Assembly (NCBI GenBank): GCA_961205875.1
Contig: OY540822.1
Location: forward strand, 5,954,501-6,018,500
DNA length: 64,000 bases
From: Sialis fuliginosa
Taxonomy: Eukaryota > Arthropoda > Insecta > Megaloptera > Sialidae
Direction of reading: 5' to 3'
Positions 52,426 to 63,489 of the stretch are shown one piece after another. Each line of letters starts with the position of its first letter. Within the stretch, counting starts at the first letter, position 1. The notes under the pieces were generated by a model that saw only the letters and a list, made by a program, of their open reading frames with translations, ran no database searches and was not told where the DNA came from. A program made the position numbers and the translations under genes.

Positions 52426-53902
52426 ATATATATATTACGAGTTATTATTATTAACTAGTATATTTTAATTTAATTGTTTAAAGATTTTTGAGTACTTGTT
52501 TATATTTATATAAATTAATAAATAATTATATTATATTCTCAGACTTTTTATAGAAACACCTATTCTTTCTTATTTTCCAGATTTGTTCTAACAGACATAA
52601 ATATTCACAACAATGCATGTTAATAATAGTAAAAAATGTATTGTTATTATTAACAAGTAGTAGTAGAAGTATAAGTATTCAGAAAAACATGATGCATTGT
52701 TATTATTGATAACAACAACAACAATAGCATCAAATTCAGAAAAAAAAAAACAATAGCATCAGATTTCAAAAATCCGGGATCCATTTTTGTAATTCAATAA
52801 TTTGAACATGCATATTTTGCGGACAATGCATCAATTATGCAATTAATCGTCGAGTATTATTAAAGCAAACTGTCAGTGCCATGTAATTCATAATGTTGGA
52901 AGAAAAGCGTGCAAAATAATTGCTTTCGATATTGAAATTTTAGTTTTAAAAGTTTATGCCGAATTTTTAAATAGCGCAAAACGTGCTAAAGAACTGAAAT
53001 AAAAAAAAGTAATTAGACATGTTTCAACAAGGTGGCTGTCTTTACCCTGGTGGAAATATATCTACAACAAACTATGCCACAATACAACATTTTTTTACAA
53101 CTACAACAATGTTAAGCTAGCCTCATACGACGATAGATTTGCCACTGGATTGCTTACGGGGTGCTGTGATGGCAGCTACGATGGTTACTGTAATGGAAAA
53201 TGACGTCACTACTGGCCGTGGTCGCTAGGTAGAATTCTGTAATAGTTCATGTCCTATTTTTCGTAATAGATTTGTTGCTAGATTTTATGTTAACCAATAG
53301 GAACGCTGCACGTGTTTTTTACGACCGGTGGTAGTTTTAAGGTGGCTGTATGGGGTTTTTCAAACAAACAAAATTCATTCGATCAACGCACAGGATCAAC
53401 GATAGGTATGTAAAAACATTTCATATATTTTATTATTAATATTAATATGTTCTGTGCTAAGCACAAATATGGTATCTGCATTTAGATGAAAGTAGAGAAA
53501 ACGCAGTTTTTATTTTTAAATTGTTGCCATGCATTTGATACTTGCTAACAATTATAAATGAAGTTTTTATCTAAAGCATTTTCTTCAGGTGATTCGTTTT
53601 TTAAATTATAAATGTGATAGAATGAATATTTCCTATTAAGAAAGCAGTTAACATTTTACAGATTTGTAAACTCACTTTATTTTACTAACAATAAGCCACT
53701 TTACTGTAACTACTCTTAAACGAAAACAAATATGTGATTTTTATAAGAAAAAACAAGTATATATATACCACATTTAACACTAGTAAGATGCAGGAAGATA
53801 TAGATAATGCCATTTTGTACTTAACTCAATTTTGACAAAATTGTCAGATACCACATTTGTGCTTAGCAGGGCAGTATAGTATAGAATTATTATTAGTAAG
53901 CA
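52426..53902. other. Non-coding, no gene seen
   Basis: AT-rich with short ACAACAACAACAATA runs near 52710-52760. The stretch 52990-53400 is less AT-rich (GGATTGCTTACGGGGTGCTG, GAATTCTG) and may be a diverged element end, but no TIR partner or ORF was found. Confidence 0.4.
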
Positions 53903-54035
53903 TAGGGATCGAGCATCTAGACTTTTACGCCAACTAGTGGTGAATATCTCAAATAATTGGCATCGTTTATTAAATTTTTACACGTGATTTATTTTTTAAT
54001 AATTAATATTAAAAATAATTGATATTATTTTAATT

Positions 54036-55831
54036 ATGTCAGCTTCAAGAAAGAATTGCTGCATCCGTGGTTGTAATAATACATCACGTCAAAAACGTGG
54101 GGTTGATGTGAAAGTGAAATTTTATAAATTCCCAGATAGCATGTTTGGAGCCGCATGGAAAATAGCAAAACGTAAACAGTGGATAAAAGCAGTAAAAAAT
54201 TATGTGTAAGTTCAGTATTAATCAACAATTCATTACAAAATTAAAATAAAAGTTCAGATTAAACTCGGGCATATAAAAAACTATAATTTTGATAGTTAAG
54301 TTATTAATATTTATGACATTTATGTAATAATAAAAACTTAACCTTTTAATTTGTTTTGTTTTCAGAGAAAATCCCAAAGACTGGGAACCAAATAAATATA
54401 CGAGAATTTGTAGTTCTCATTTTATCAACAACGAAAAATCGGAACATCCGTTACATCCGTCTTACGTTCCTTCCATCTTTCCTGGAAGTGAAAATGTTAA
54501 AAAAAATATAGAATCCTTGGGACGTTTCCAGCGAGTCAAAAATCGTGAATTATTAAAAGTTTCGAATATTAAGAAATCTTTTGTGAGTAATGAAACCGAG
54601 AATTCGATAAATATCACCAATTCAATTAATTCAGTAATGGAGCAAAGTGATAATGTGCATGTTAATAGTGTTGATCAGAATCAGATTGATGCTAGTATTG
54701 AAAGTGTTATTTTTAAACCTGTACAACGAAGCATAAGTTGTCAAACGGAGACAGTTGTAGATGAAACGTACGAAGAATTAACATATTTTTTTTGCAATCA
54801 GGACTATCATGACGGTATAAGCACTGCAGCAGTACAGATTAATATTCCAATGAAGAAAACAGAAGATAAGAATTGCGAAGCAAATATACCAATTTCAAAG
54901 GATGTCCGAGTCTCAAGTTGTGATGCAATAAATGTGGATCTCACAAAATCTTGTGAAGGCTTCCATGGACTATCTTCAATTACTACAGACGAAGTTATGA
55001 GCAGTTTAACGGGCGTGTCATTGGCAATTTTCTCATATCTCTTAACTTTACTTCCAGACTGTAAAGCCTCGAAAATAGACAAAAAAAACCAGTTTATTAA
55101 TTACATTAATGAAATTAAAAACTGGTTTATCATTTACCGCACTTTCAGTATTGTTTAATATTCATCGAACTTCAGCACATAGAATCTTTGTAAAGCATAT
55201 ACAAGAATTGAATATTTTACTGAAAAATTTTATTTTTTGGCCTTCGAAATCAAGTATACAAGCATCTCTACCAGAATCATTCAAACGACACTACCCAGAC
55301 ACTCGTGTCATAATTGATTGCACAGAAGTTAATACCGAAATACCACCGGAAGTAAATCAAAGGGTATTAATGTATTCAGAATATAAGCATCATCATACAG
55401 TGAAGTTTATGGTGGGTTGTACGCCAAGTGGATTTATCAGTTTTATTTCTAAATGTTATGGTGGTCGTGCTGGTGATTGCTTTATAACGAATGATTGTGG
55501 TTTAGTCGATTTAATTGAGCCTGGTGATGTAGTTCTTGCTGATAAAGGCTTTCCACAGATAAAAACCCAAATAGAAAATAAAAATGCAGTTTTTGTGATG
55601 CCTCCTTTTGGTCACAAAGATCAATTTACCCCGGAAGAAGTAGACGAAACATACAACATCGCTTCTGTAAGGATACACATTGAACGCGTTAATCAACGAA
55701 TCAAGGACTTTAAAATTCTATCGAAAGTACCAAATTCGTTATTTCCTCATATTGATGAGATAGTTTTTGTCATCTGCGCCTTAATTAATGTTCAGAAACC
55801 ATTGTTTAAAGAGAAAGAAGTAGTTGAGTAA
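54036..55831 (+). pseudogene. ISL2EU THAP-domain DDE transposase, one frameshift
   Basis: Exon 1 54036-54205 and exon 2 from 54366 (GTAAGT...TTTCAG, in phase). A THAP finger spans the junction: CCIRGCNNT, KFYKFP, W, then CSSHF and HPSYVPSIF. A Ser/Asn-rich linker follows. After TTDEVMSSLTG the frame changes at a run of eight A (about 55080-55087), then the DDE_Tnp_4 core: LSVLFNIHRTSAHRIF, RVIIDCTEVNTEIP, FMVGCTPSGFISFISKCYGG, GDVVLADKGFPQ and the glutamate near RIHIERVNQRIKDF. The shift is +1 or -2, so the A-run is not a standard -1 signal. Confidence 0.85.
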
Positions 55832-56319
55832 AATTTTTTGAGAAAAATTGTAAATAATATATTGAATTGGGAATTGTATTAAATAAATCGATACATAATA
55901 TTTATATAAATGTTTTTATTATAGAAAGCAATAAAAATTAAATGTTTAATATTTTTTTTTTATTATTATTTGAACAGCAGGTAAGTGTAAGTTAAGTAAT
56001 AGTTTTTATTTCTTAATGTTAAATATTTCTATTTTATCACATTTAGTATAAAATTTTTTAACTAATTTAACATTTTTAAAGTTTTTTTTTTTTAATAATT
56101 CTTATAAATTAAGTTAATATATTTTTAAGTAAATAAATATTTTAATAAAATTTTAAAAATATTAAAACGTATTATTACCATTATTCTTAAATTCTATCAA
56201 GATTTTAAAACCATCAGAGTTATGTAACTTGACATCGATGGCAAATTGTTATCTCTCTGATCAATACATAATATAATTATGTAAACAAGAACTTGATGAT
56301 TTTGCTAATAACAGTAATT

Positions 56320-57825
56320 TTACTTAGATTTAGTACAGAATTTAGCATGTAATCTTTGGATATATTCACTAAAATAAAATTGTTCCAGTTTCGGAATTAA
56401 GTTAGCCAATAGCTCGTTGTCTCGTTGGATTTTCAGTAGCACACTACCTTGTGGTGAATAAATATATAAATCACAATAACTTATGTTGGTCACATATATT
56501 TGGAGCTGAACTTGAATATAAATTGAATGACTTGGATTTAAATATATCCCATTTTCATCTGTTTTCAAGTATGGAACGTTCGACTTTCCAAGTTCGTTGT
56601 CCCAAACAGGTATTTTCCGGCAGGTGTATGGACATTTTATTTCAACCAGTTGTTTCTGCCAAGCTTCTTCTCCATATACTAAAATAGCATCTGGAGAACA
56701 ACTCAACCATGGTTGTTGCAGACTTATTATCACTCCGACTTTGACAACCTCCCACTTCGGATCAAGTAATTGTTTATACTCTTTCAAAGCTACATCTTCA
56801 TTTTTCTTCCCATATATCATCGCAGCATTTTGAGTAATCTTTGGATTTAATAAATCTGTCATTACTTTTTCTACGTTGAAACGATGGCCTTTCAGTTTGT
56901 ACGCATTGCTGGCAGTTATCCGTAGAGTACGTTGTTTAAACCACTCGCTACTGTTTGACTGTGCAATGGTTGAAACACTCAAATTTAAAGCAGTTTTAAA
57001 ATCACAACAAACATTCTGTTTGTAAAACGTATATAAATCTTTTGTTATGACTACTTCTACACTGTATTTTTGATTCACAGATTGTAGCAAAAATATATCA
57101 CTCACAACTTTCTCCGCTTTTTCCATAAGCGTTTGTTTCATCTTCATTTGAATCGTTTTCAAGAGTGATTCAGCTGGTGTAACAACAACATTTTTCTTTT
57201 CCTCGAGTTTTAACATTTTTCCAAGAGGTGTGTTGGCGAATGAGTCCGGTAAGTTAGCAGTCGTAATCTTGACAGGTTCCAATTTTAATGCTTCTCGACA
57301 CAAAGGCTGTGGGGTAAAGAGCTTCGACATTCTTTGACCTTTATCGTATCCCAGGAGTTGTCGTTGGGTTGGCTTACCCCATTCTTGCAAGTGACTTGTT
57401 TTTGAAGATGAGCTTTCTGGAGAATTTACATAATGAATCAACGCACTAATGTGTTTGCATTTACCTCCCAGACCTGCTTTACAGGTACATACAGCATTAC
57501 TGATGTTTCGATTCTTTCCAAGCTAAAATAAAATATTTTTATTATTATTTCAATTCACATATCTAAATTACTGAGAATTTTAATTTAATTGCAATAAAGA
57601 GTTTAATTTAATTTTTATACGTACCAAAACTTTCACATCATAAGTATTTGACACACTTGTTTGCGGCACGACTTTAGCGGTTATGACACTTGCAAAATTA
57701 TTTTGTTTTTCAACTACACCATAGACATGATTAGAGTTAAATAATTTTTTCCCTTTTTCATCATTTTGGCCACGTATAATACTATTGACAACTGGTTGAA
57801 AACCATATTTTATTATTTTTTCCAT
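56320..57825 (-). CDS. ISL2EU SWIM zinc finger and YqaJ-like nuclease
   Basis: Exons 57825-57627 and 57522-56320, joined in phase 0 (GTACGT...TTTTAG), give about 466 residues. A SWIM-type finger begins exon 2 (CTCKAGLGGKCKHISALIHY). The YqaJ-family nuclease follows: WFKQRTLRITASN, GKKNEDVALKEYK, LSCSPDAIL, LVEIKCPYTC and YIQVQLQIYV. The residues E, D and ExK match the lambda-exonuclease/YqaJ active site. Its role in ISL2EU transposition is not established; end processing or repair is plausible. No lesion seen. Convergent with the transposase. Confidence 0.86.
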
Positions 57826-57948
57826 TATTTATAAATATTTTATGTTGTTTTTAATGAATGTTTTGATGCCACTATCTTCGGCAAAGGAACACTAGAGAGC
57901 GCTTACTTCGACAGTAGTGCTGCCTCTATATTTCACGCACGATCCCTA

Positions 57949-58058
57949 TAGCTATTATTCCACGGAATTTTGTTTGATATTCATAATACCTAACATATAA
58001 TGTTGACGTTTGAATATTCGAATATCTTTTCAGAATAGTATTTTGGTGCCAAAGTATA
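57949..58058 (+). promoter_or_regulatory. Upstream region of the MADF gene
   Basis: Short non-coding stretch between the ISL2EU end and the ATG at 58059. No TATA box or obvious TIR. Confidence 0.25.
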
Positions 58059-59134
58059 ATGTCAAGTCAACAAGCTGAAAAGTGGACAAATCCGCAGATA
58101 GAGTTGCTGATTGACGCGTATAAGGAGGAAATCTGCTTATACGCGACTACCAAAGCGACCTATCATAACAAACATCTGCGAAGAGAAGCCCTTGCACGAG
58201 TCTGCGAAGCAGTAAAACAATTAAGACCACTTGTAAATCCTACAGAGTGCCAAAATAAATTTTACAATCTAAGAAACCAATTTAATATTGAGCATGGTAA
58301 AGTTCGAGCATCGTATAAAAGTGGCACTGGTACTGATAACGTGAGTATAATTTTTTTTACAAGTAAATTTATGAAATCTTATTGCTTATTAGTGCATTAT
58401 ATGTATAAATAATATATATATCAGGATTAATATTTGTGGACGATCATCTTTTCAGATATATGAACCAACGTTATGGTACTATCCAAAATTATTATTTTTG
58501 GAAATTTACATAAGACCACGTAAGAGCCGAAATTCAATGGAAATAATAGAAATGAGCCCGGCTTCACAAGAGGTATTTTCAGACATTAAAATACATATCA
58601 AAATACTTTTAGAGTTTAAGACTAATCTATGTAATATTTCAGCTCACTGCAACCCCTATGGATGAGGACCAAGAAGATATTTATCATGAAATATTTTCTA
58701 CTTCTGTAGAAAAAAACGTAACATGTTCAAGCAGTGAATTAGCATCAAACTCTGACGCACAGCAAGCTTGGCCTACAGCATTACCGCCTGGCCCTGTCGA
58801 ACAAAACGTAACCCCTTCAAACAGTGAAACGGCATCAAACTCTGATTCGCAGCAAGCTCGGCCTACATTATTACCGCCTGGCCCTGTCAGCCCTGCGTTT
58901 CCAGAATCATCAGCGGTACAAAAATCAAAAAGAAAAAGACGTGATTCTTATGACGAGAACTATGCTGGAACTATATACGAGCTTGCAGAATCGATGAAGC
59001 AGTCCATTACAGTCAACTCGGGAAATATGTCCACTTCTCAATCCACAGATCCAGTTGACAGTTTTGTGCAATTCATTGGATCACTTCTTCGTACTTTCCA
59101 GGACGAAGAAGTGAAGTTGGAATTAAGGCGGTAG
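58059..59134 (+). CDS. MADF-domain protein, 3'-truncated by a transposon
   Basis: Exons 58059-58340, 58456-58572 and 58643-59134, all phase 0 (GTGAGT...TTTCAG, GTATTT...TTTCAG), 296 residues. MADF domain in exons 1-2: WTNPQIELLIDAYKEEICLY ... ALARVCEAVKQLRPLVNPTE ... NKFYNLRNQFNIEHGKVRAS ... YEPTLWYYPKLLFL. The linker holds an imperfect 40-residue repeat (SSELASNSDAQQAWPTALPP / NSETASNSDSQQARPTLLPP). The C-terminus starts a BESS-like motif (VDSFVQFIGSLLRTFQDEE) and stops at a TAG that overlaps the next element's end. Either a host gene or a PIF/Harbinger partner protein. Confidence 0.7.
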
Positions 59135-59300
59135 ACCACCCTAGAATTTTTTGAAAATCGAATTTTTTTTTTGGCTTAAAGAGTCTTTTAATATCTCAAA
59201 AATATCCTGTAAAAATTTCAACCGTGGGTCTAGTCTCTAAGTGCCCGAATATTGAATGTTACGCGGGCCTCATTAAGCGTGGTGAGAACAAGTTATTAAA
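59132..59300. repeat. Transposon terminus, TAGACCACCCTAG type
   Basis: Right after the truncated MADF frame the sequence TAGACCACCCTAGAATTTTT begins a T/A-rich terminus. No matching right end was identified in the window. Confidence 0.45.
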
Positions 59301-59474
59301 GAAATATTGTGTTAGTGAAGTGTTATCGTTATTTTGTTCATATTGTTAATATTAATGTAATGTTGTAAATCTGAGGTGCAGTTTACAGAGAGCAGCAAGA
59401 GAGGCTTGGGATTTAAATTAGTAGTGACTTGTGCCAATTGTGATAAAACAGAAATACCAAGTTGTCCTTTAATT
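59301..59474 (+). repeat. 174-bp direct repeat, copy 1 (Mutator-like fragment)
   Basis: Same as 60281-60454 with one visible mismatch. It holds the beginning of a Mutator-like protein segment (GLGFKLVVTCANCDK), which breaks off at 59474 where an unrelated zinc-binding ORF starts. Confidence 0.9.
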
Positions 59475-60280
59475 GTGCATCAAATGTCACGCATTGTTGC
59501 GTTATGATACTGGACAACAAAAATCCATCACTACAGATGAGGAAGTAGAATCACTTTCTGATCTACTTGGTAAAAAAGTGGACATAGGTGACGTTCTGTG
59601 TGGCAAATGTCGTTTTGCGACTGTTAAATTACGAGCGAGTAAAGATATACCGTCGACGAGCCACAATGATCCTGATCTCGAGGAACACCCTGCGATAGAT
59701 GTCGATCCCGAAGAAAATCCCCTGCTAGACGTCGCTCCCGAAGGAAATAATCCTCTGCCTGATGTCGTTCACGAACAAAACCTCCCGCCAGATGTCGATC
59801 CTGTAGAAGCAGAGGAACCGTCGCAGCCCTTGGAACAGTCTCCCCAACAGTCGGAATCTGGGTCTTCGACGGGGCAGTCGTCACAATCTTCCAAGGACTC
59901 AACTTTCGTTGTTCGTTACAAAGAACCGGAACATGAAATGATCGAGATGCCTTTCAAGAGAGTTACTGCGAGTCACAAATGTTGTTGCGTATGTCTTACT
60001 CCAATTAAGTCATCTACCGTTGTTCCGTTCAAAGCTAGGTTACAGGTATTTATAAGTTCGCGAATTTTTATTCCAAAAAACAATCGCTGTTGTCCTGAAC
60101 ATCTGATCGGTGATCGTTTCTACGTAGAGGAAATTTTAAAACTGAATTTTTTTTCGAATACTTGTAATATTAGCTCTCAAGAGTCGGTAATGTTTTTGGA
60201 CGCACTTTCTGAAAAATGCGATAACAGTATTTTAGACAGAGTAGATGATTACAGTTTATCGGACGAGCGCATAAAAACGC
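59475..60280 (+). pseudogene. N-terminal part of SWIM/DDE_Tnp_4 transposase
   Basis: An open frame: CIKCHALLRYDTGQ ... VLCGKCRFATVKL (zinc-like N-terminus), an acidic Pro/Glu/Ser linker with repeated DVxPEExP units, then CCCVCLTPIKSSTVVPFKAR ... NNRCCPEHL (second zinc module) and SLSDERIKT. At 60280 the frame runs into the Mutator-like segment. Its natural continuation (YTVKEIETLKNML) is found after 60773. The gene is thus split by about 490 bp of foreign sequence. Confidence 0.7.
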
Positions 60281-60772
60281 GAAATATTGTGTTAGTGAAG
60301 TGTTATCGTTATTTTGTTCATATTGTTAATATTAATGTAATGTTGTAAATCTGAGGTGCAGTTTACAGAGAGCAGCAAGAGAGGCTTGGGATTTAAATTA
60401 GTAGTCACTTGTGCCAATTGTGATAAAACAGAAATACCAAGTTGTCCTTTAATTAATAAAGGCTATGAAATTAATCGTCGCATTGTACTAGCAATGCGAC
60501 TGCTAGGTGTAGGGTTGCACGGAATTGTAAAATTTTGTGGTATAATGGAGCTGCCCCGGCCAATATTTCGATCTTTTTACGACAAAGTAGTCAAATATAT
60601 ACAGATAGCATCTGAAGATGTTTCTCAAAATAGTATTTTAAGAGCTGCGAAAGAAGAAAAGGATTTAGCTAAGAAAGGTGGAGAAAAAAACGGAATCACC
60701 GTCTCAGGCGATGGAACCTGGCGAAAGCGTGGTTTTTCTTCTCTGTATGGGATAGTAACCTTGTGAGTATTG
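60281..60772 (+). pseudogene. Mutator-like transposase domain fragment
   Basis: Includes 174-bp repeat copy 2. The frame 60356-60766 reads SSKRGLGFKLVVTCANCDKT, INRRIVLAMRLLGVGLHGIV, then RAAKEEKDLAK and VSGDGTWRKRGFSSLYGIVT, matching the conserved block of the arthropod Mutator-like domain (the D in SGDGTW is conserved). It ends abruptly at 60766, where a GTGAGT word could once have been a donor. Fragment only. Confidence 0.75.
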
Positions 60773-62211
60773 GACACCGCAGAGTATGCTGGATATACAG
60801 TTAAAGAAATTGAAACTTTGAAAAACATGTTGGCCACGTTGCGAAATTCTCACAATCGCAGCATTAATCAAGTTCTTTTTGTATTCCTTTTCAAATTAAG
60901 AACTGGAAATTCCAACACAATAACTGCGTCAGTTTTCGATATGGAATACGAACAATCAGTATCTACTTATTGCAAATCGGTTTTGGATTCGTTTCAAAAA
61001 GACGTTTTTCCACTTCATTTCGGAGCTCAAGCATGTTCTCGCGAAGATTTAATCGCTAATCACACATCGTCTATTGTAAAAACATTACACGGATTTGAAA
61101 ATCGTTTGATTCTGATCGCTGATGGTTCGTACCTCCGACACCAAAAAAGTAGTAATAATTGTTACCAACGAAAATCTTACTCTGGACAAAAAAAAGTCCA
61201 CTCTGTAAACCGTTTACAGTTTGTACTACTGATGGATATGTAATTGACGATTACGGGCCATACAAGGGAACTGTAAATGATGCTAAGATCATGAAAGATG
61301 TCATGAGTGATCCAAATGGTTTGAGGTCAATTCTCCAAAAAGGTGATGTTTTCATACTGGATTGAGGGTTCAGAGATGTTAAAGATTGGTTAGAATCTGA
61401 AGGGTTTGTTGTGTTAATGCCGGCGTTGAAAGGTAAAAGAAAACAACTGCCAACGATCGAAGCTAACGAAAGTAGATTTGTAACGAAATTGAGGTGGGTG
61501 GTAGAGGCTGTTCACGGTATTATCGGTACTAAATTTAAATTGTTGCACAATCAATTTGACAACAAGATGTTGACATCAGCAATGCTTTATTGCAAAGTAG
61601 CTAATTTTTTGGTTAACAAATTCGGAAAAAGACTAAATTGTGATACTAAATTACAAGATGAAATTGCCGAGCAAATGTTGCAGAGAAAAGACGTTGACAA
61701 TTCTTTAGCGAAAGTAGTTGAAGAAGAGAACTGGAATAGAAAGAAAAGGATCTTCAAACCGTTAACATCAAATGATGTAACAAATTTTCCGGAAATGACA
61801 GAAAATGATTTGAAGATCCTTTTTACAGGCTCATACCAGTTATCGCAAACTGTTTCATACTTGGCTGAAATTTATAGTGAAGAAGGACTTCTTAATATGC
61901 AATACTTGTTAGAGGACGATACCATTTTAAAATGTGAAGTAAAATCAAGGCATATAAACAGAAAAGTTTACAAATGTTACGTCCAATATGCCCCTAACAC
62001 TATTGGATATGGTGGTATAAAAAACTACGTCTGTGATTGTGCAAATGGGCTCAGAACTGTTGGTTGTTGTGCACACGTTGCAACAATCATTTACTTTTTA
62101 AGTCATGCGCGATATTTGTCTAGAATTATCCGCCCAGCTCAAATTCTAACAAATCTATTTCAAATTGAAAACGTCGAACCTGTCATAAATGAAGACAGTG
62201 ACGAGGATTAA
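60773..62211 (+). pseudogene. SWIM/DDE_Tnp_4 transposase, core and C-terminus
   Basis: Continues the frame cut at 60280: VKEIETLKNMLATL, FLFKLRTGNSNTITASVF, VFPLHFGAQACSREDLI, LILIADGSYLRHQKSSNNCY (first D). After a frame change near 61190: FTVCTTDGYVIDDYGPYKG, GDVFILD, a TGA at 61363-61365 where the family has an Arg codon, FRDVKDWL, then RWVVEAVHGIIG (E). The C-terminal SWIM finger is CDCANGLRTVGCCAHVATII. The DDE motifs are preserved, so the inactivation is recent. Confidence 0.78.
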
Positions 62212-62341
62212 ATGTATCAAGTATCATTATCAGCAATTAGGTTAGGATTAGGATTTAATTAGGATTAAATGTAACATTTTCAGCAATTTTATATAAGTAT
62301 TTCTTTAAATTGTCAAGTTATGGAGTATTATTGAAAATAAA

Positions 62342-63027
62342 TTGATTTTTCAGAATATTCTGACATTCTTTCATTTCAGAAAAATAAAACAATTGAATAT
62401 ATTGCATTTTCACATTGATGTGGATGTTTTAGTTTTATTGACTGCGCTCTCACCAACAGATCGAGACATTTATTTTCGAAAACCAGTTAAAGGCAAAATA
62501 CAACAAAAAGTATACTTTTCTAAGAGCTTGGAAACAGTATTACCAAAATGTAACAACATATCCTGTTCTTACATGCTTTCACTGGCTGTGACACGACGTC
62601 CGTTTTTTTCCAACGTGGCAAAAATGTGTTTGCAAAAAATTTCGAGAAACGTCTGGTCTTGCAAAACGCTGCGACAGTTTTCGAAAATGAATGCAACGAT
62701 ACCAATGACATTTTTAACGCTGGAGTTACATGCACCGCTTTATACGCTGCCCCTCAAAAAATCAAAGATCTAAATATATTAAGATATAACTCTTTTATAA
62801 AAGCAACTGCTAAAAATAGCTGCGTTAAACTGCCGTCTTTGCCACCTACTGCAGATGCCGCTCTTGGACACTTCAAAAGAGTATATCTGCAAATTCAAAC
62901 GTGGCTTGGAAGAAAAATGTCACCAGAACAATGGGGTTGGAAATATGAATGCGGAATACTGACACCGCAAACAATGACGCAGCTACCAACTCCAGAATCT
63001 TTATTAAAAATCATAAGGGAAAAATAA
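62342..63027 (+). pseudogene. Transposon-associated HAFTGCDTTS protein, C-terminal fragment
   Basis: Two overlapping frames join near 62570: HFHIDVDVLVLLTALSPTDR and YFRKPVKGKIQQKVYFSKSL in the first, then HAFTGCDTTSVFFQRGKN, NDIFNAGVTCTALY, KLPSLPPTADAALGHFKRVY and WLGRKMSPEQWGWKYECGIL in the second, ending 63027. I know these blocks from many arthropod proteins of unknown function tied to DNA transposons. The usual Cys-rich tail is missing. The DVDV motif could bind metal as in PIN-like nucleases (inference). Confidence 0.6.
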
Positions 63028-63489
63028 GATAAAAAATATGGAATTTTACGTTCATGCTCCTCATGAATATTGTCTATCAAATGCGCCGCAGTCAAATTCG
63101 ACACGGGATTGGAAGAGGTTTGTTATAATTTGTTTTTTCCGTTTAAGGTTCGTGAAAATATACTAAACTCCAAAATTAAGGGATCACTAATTTTTTCAAT
63201 ATTTTTAAGTATATTTGAATGGCAGTATCTCCGCGAAAAATGGTCGGATAACAGTTTTAAAAAAACACATTTAAAGCTTGAATGTTCTAGTTTTCGAATC
63301 TTGTTGAAAATTTTATTATCCTTAAGGATAACATCTTTTTTTGAAGATGAAACGCCGAAAACAAAAATATTCAAAAATGTATACCAATTTTGAGAGGCTC
63401 TACAGGACTTGAAATTTTTTTTGGTTAAATCAAATAAAAGATATTTGTAGATCAGACTTTTTTCTTTAAATTTTTTTTTTAAATCCCGC
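63028..63489. other. Non-coding, no gene seen
   Basis: AT-rich. A frame at 63070-63393 has hydrophobic low-complexity content with no family resemblance. T-runs at about 63413-63422 and 63467-63479 precede the last coding-like segment. Confidence 0.35.

Larger units (their letters stand above)
53903..57948. mobile_element. ISL2EU-type DNA transposon (THAP transposase plus YqaJ nuclease)
   Basis: Ends carry inverted GGGATCGxGCxT words (left TAGGGATCGAGCAT at 53903, right ATCGTGCGTG complement ending CGATCCCTAT at 57949). The flanks allow a 2-bp TA or AT duplication. Two convergent genes fill the element: a THAP/DDE transposase (plus) and a SWIM-YqaJ protein (minus). That pair is the hallmark of ISL2EU. 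The transposase has one frameshift; the nuclease gene looks intact. Confidence 0.82.

Noticed and set aside
55079..55088. AAAAAAAAC run as a programmed -1 frameshift site in the THAP transposase
   Set aside because: The downstream frame is +1 (or -2) relative to the upstream one, so a -1 shift would not reach it; a plain indel in the A-run is simpler.
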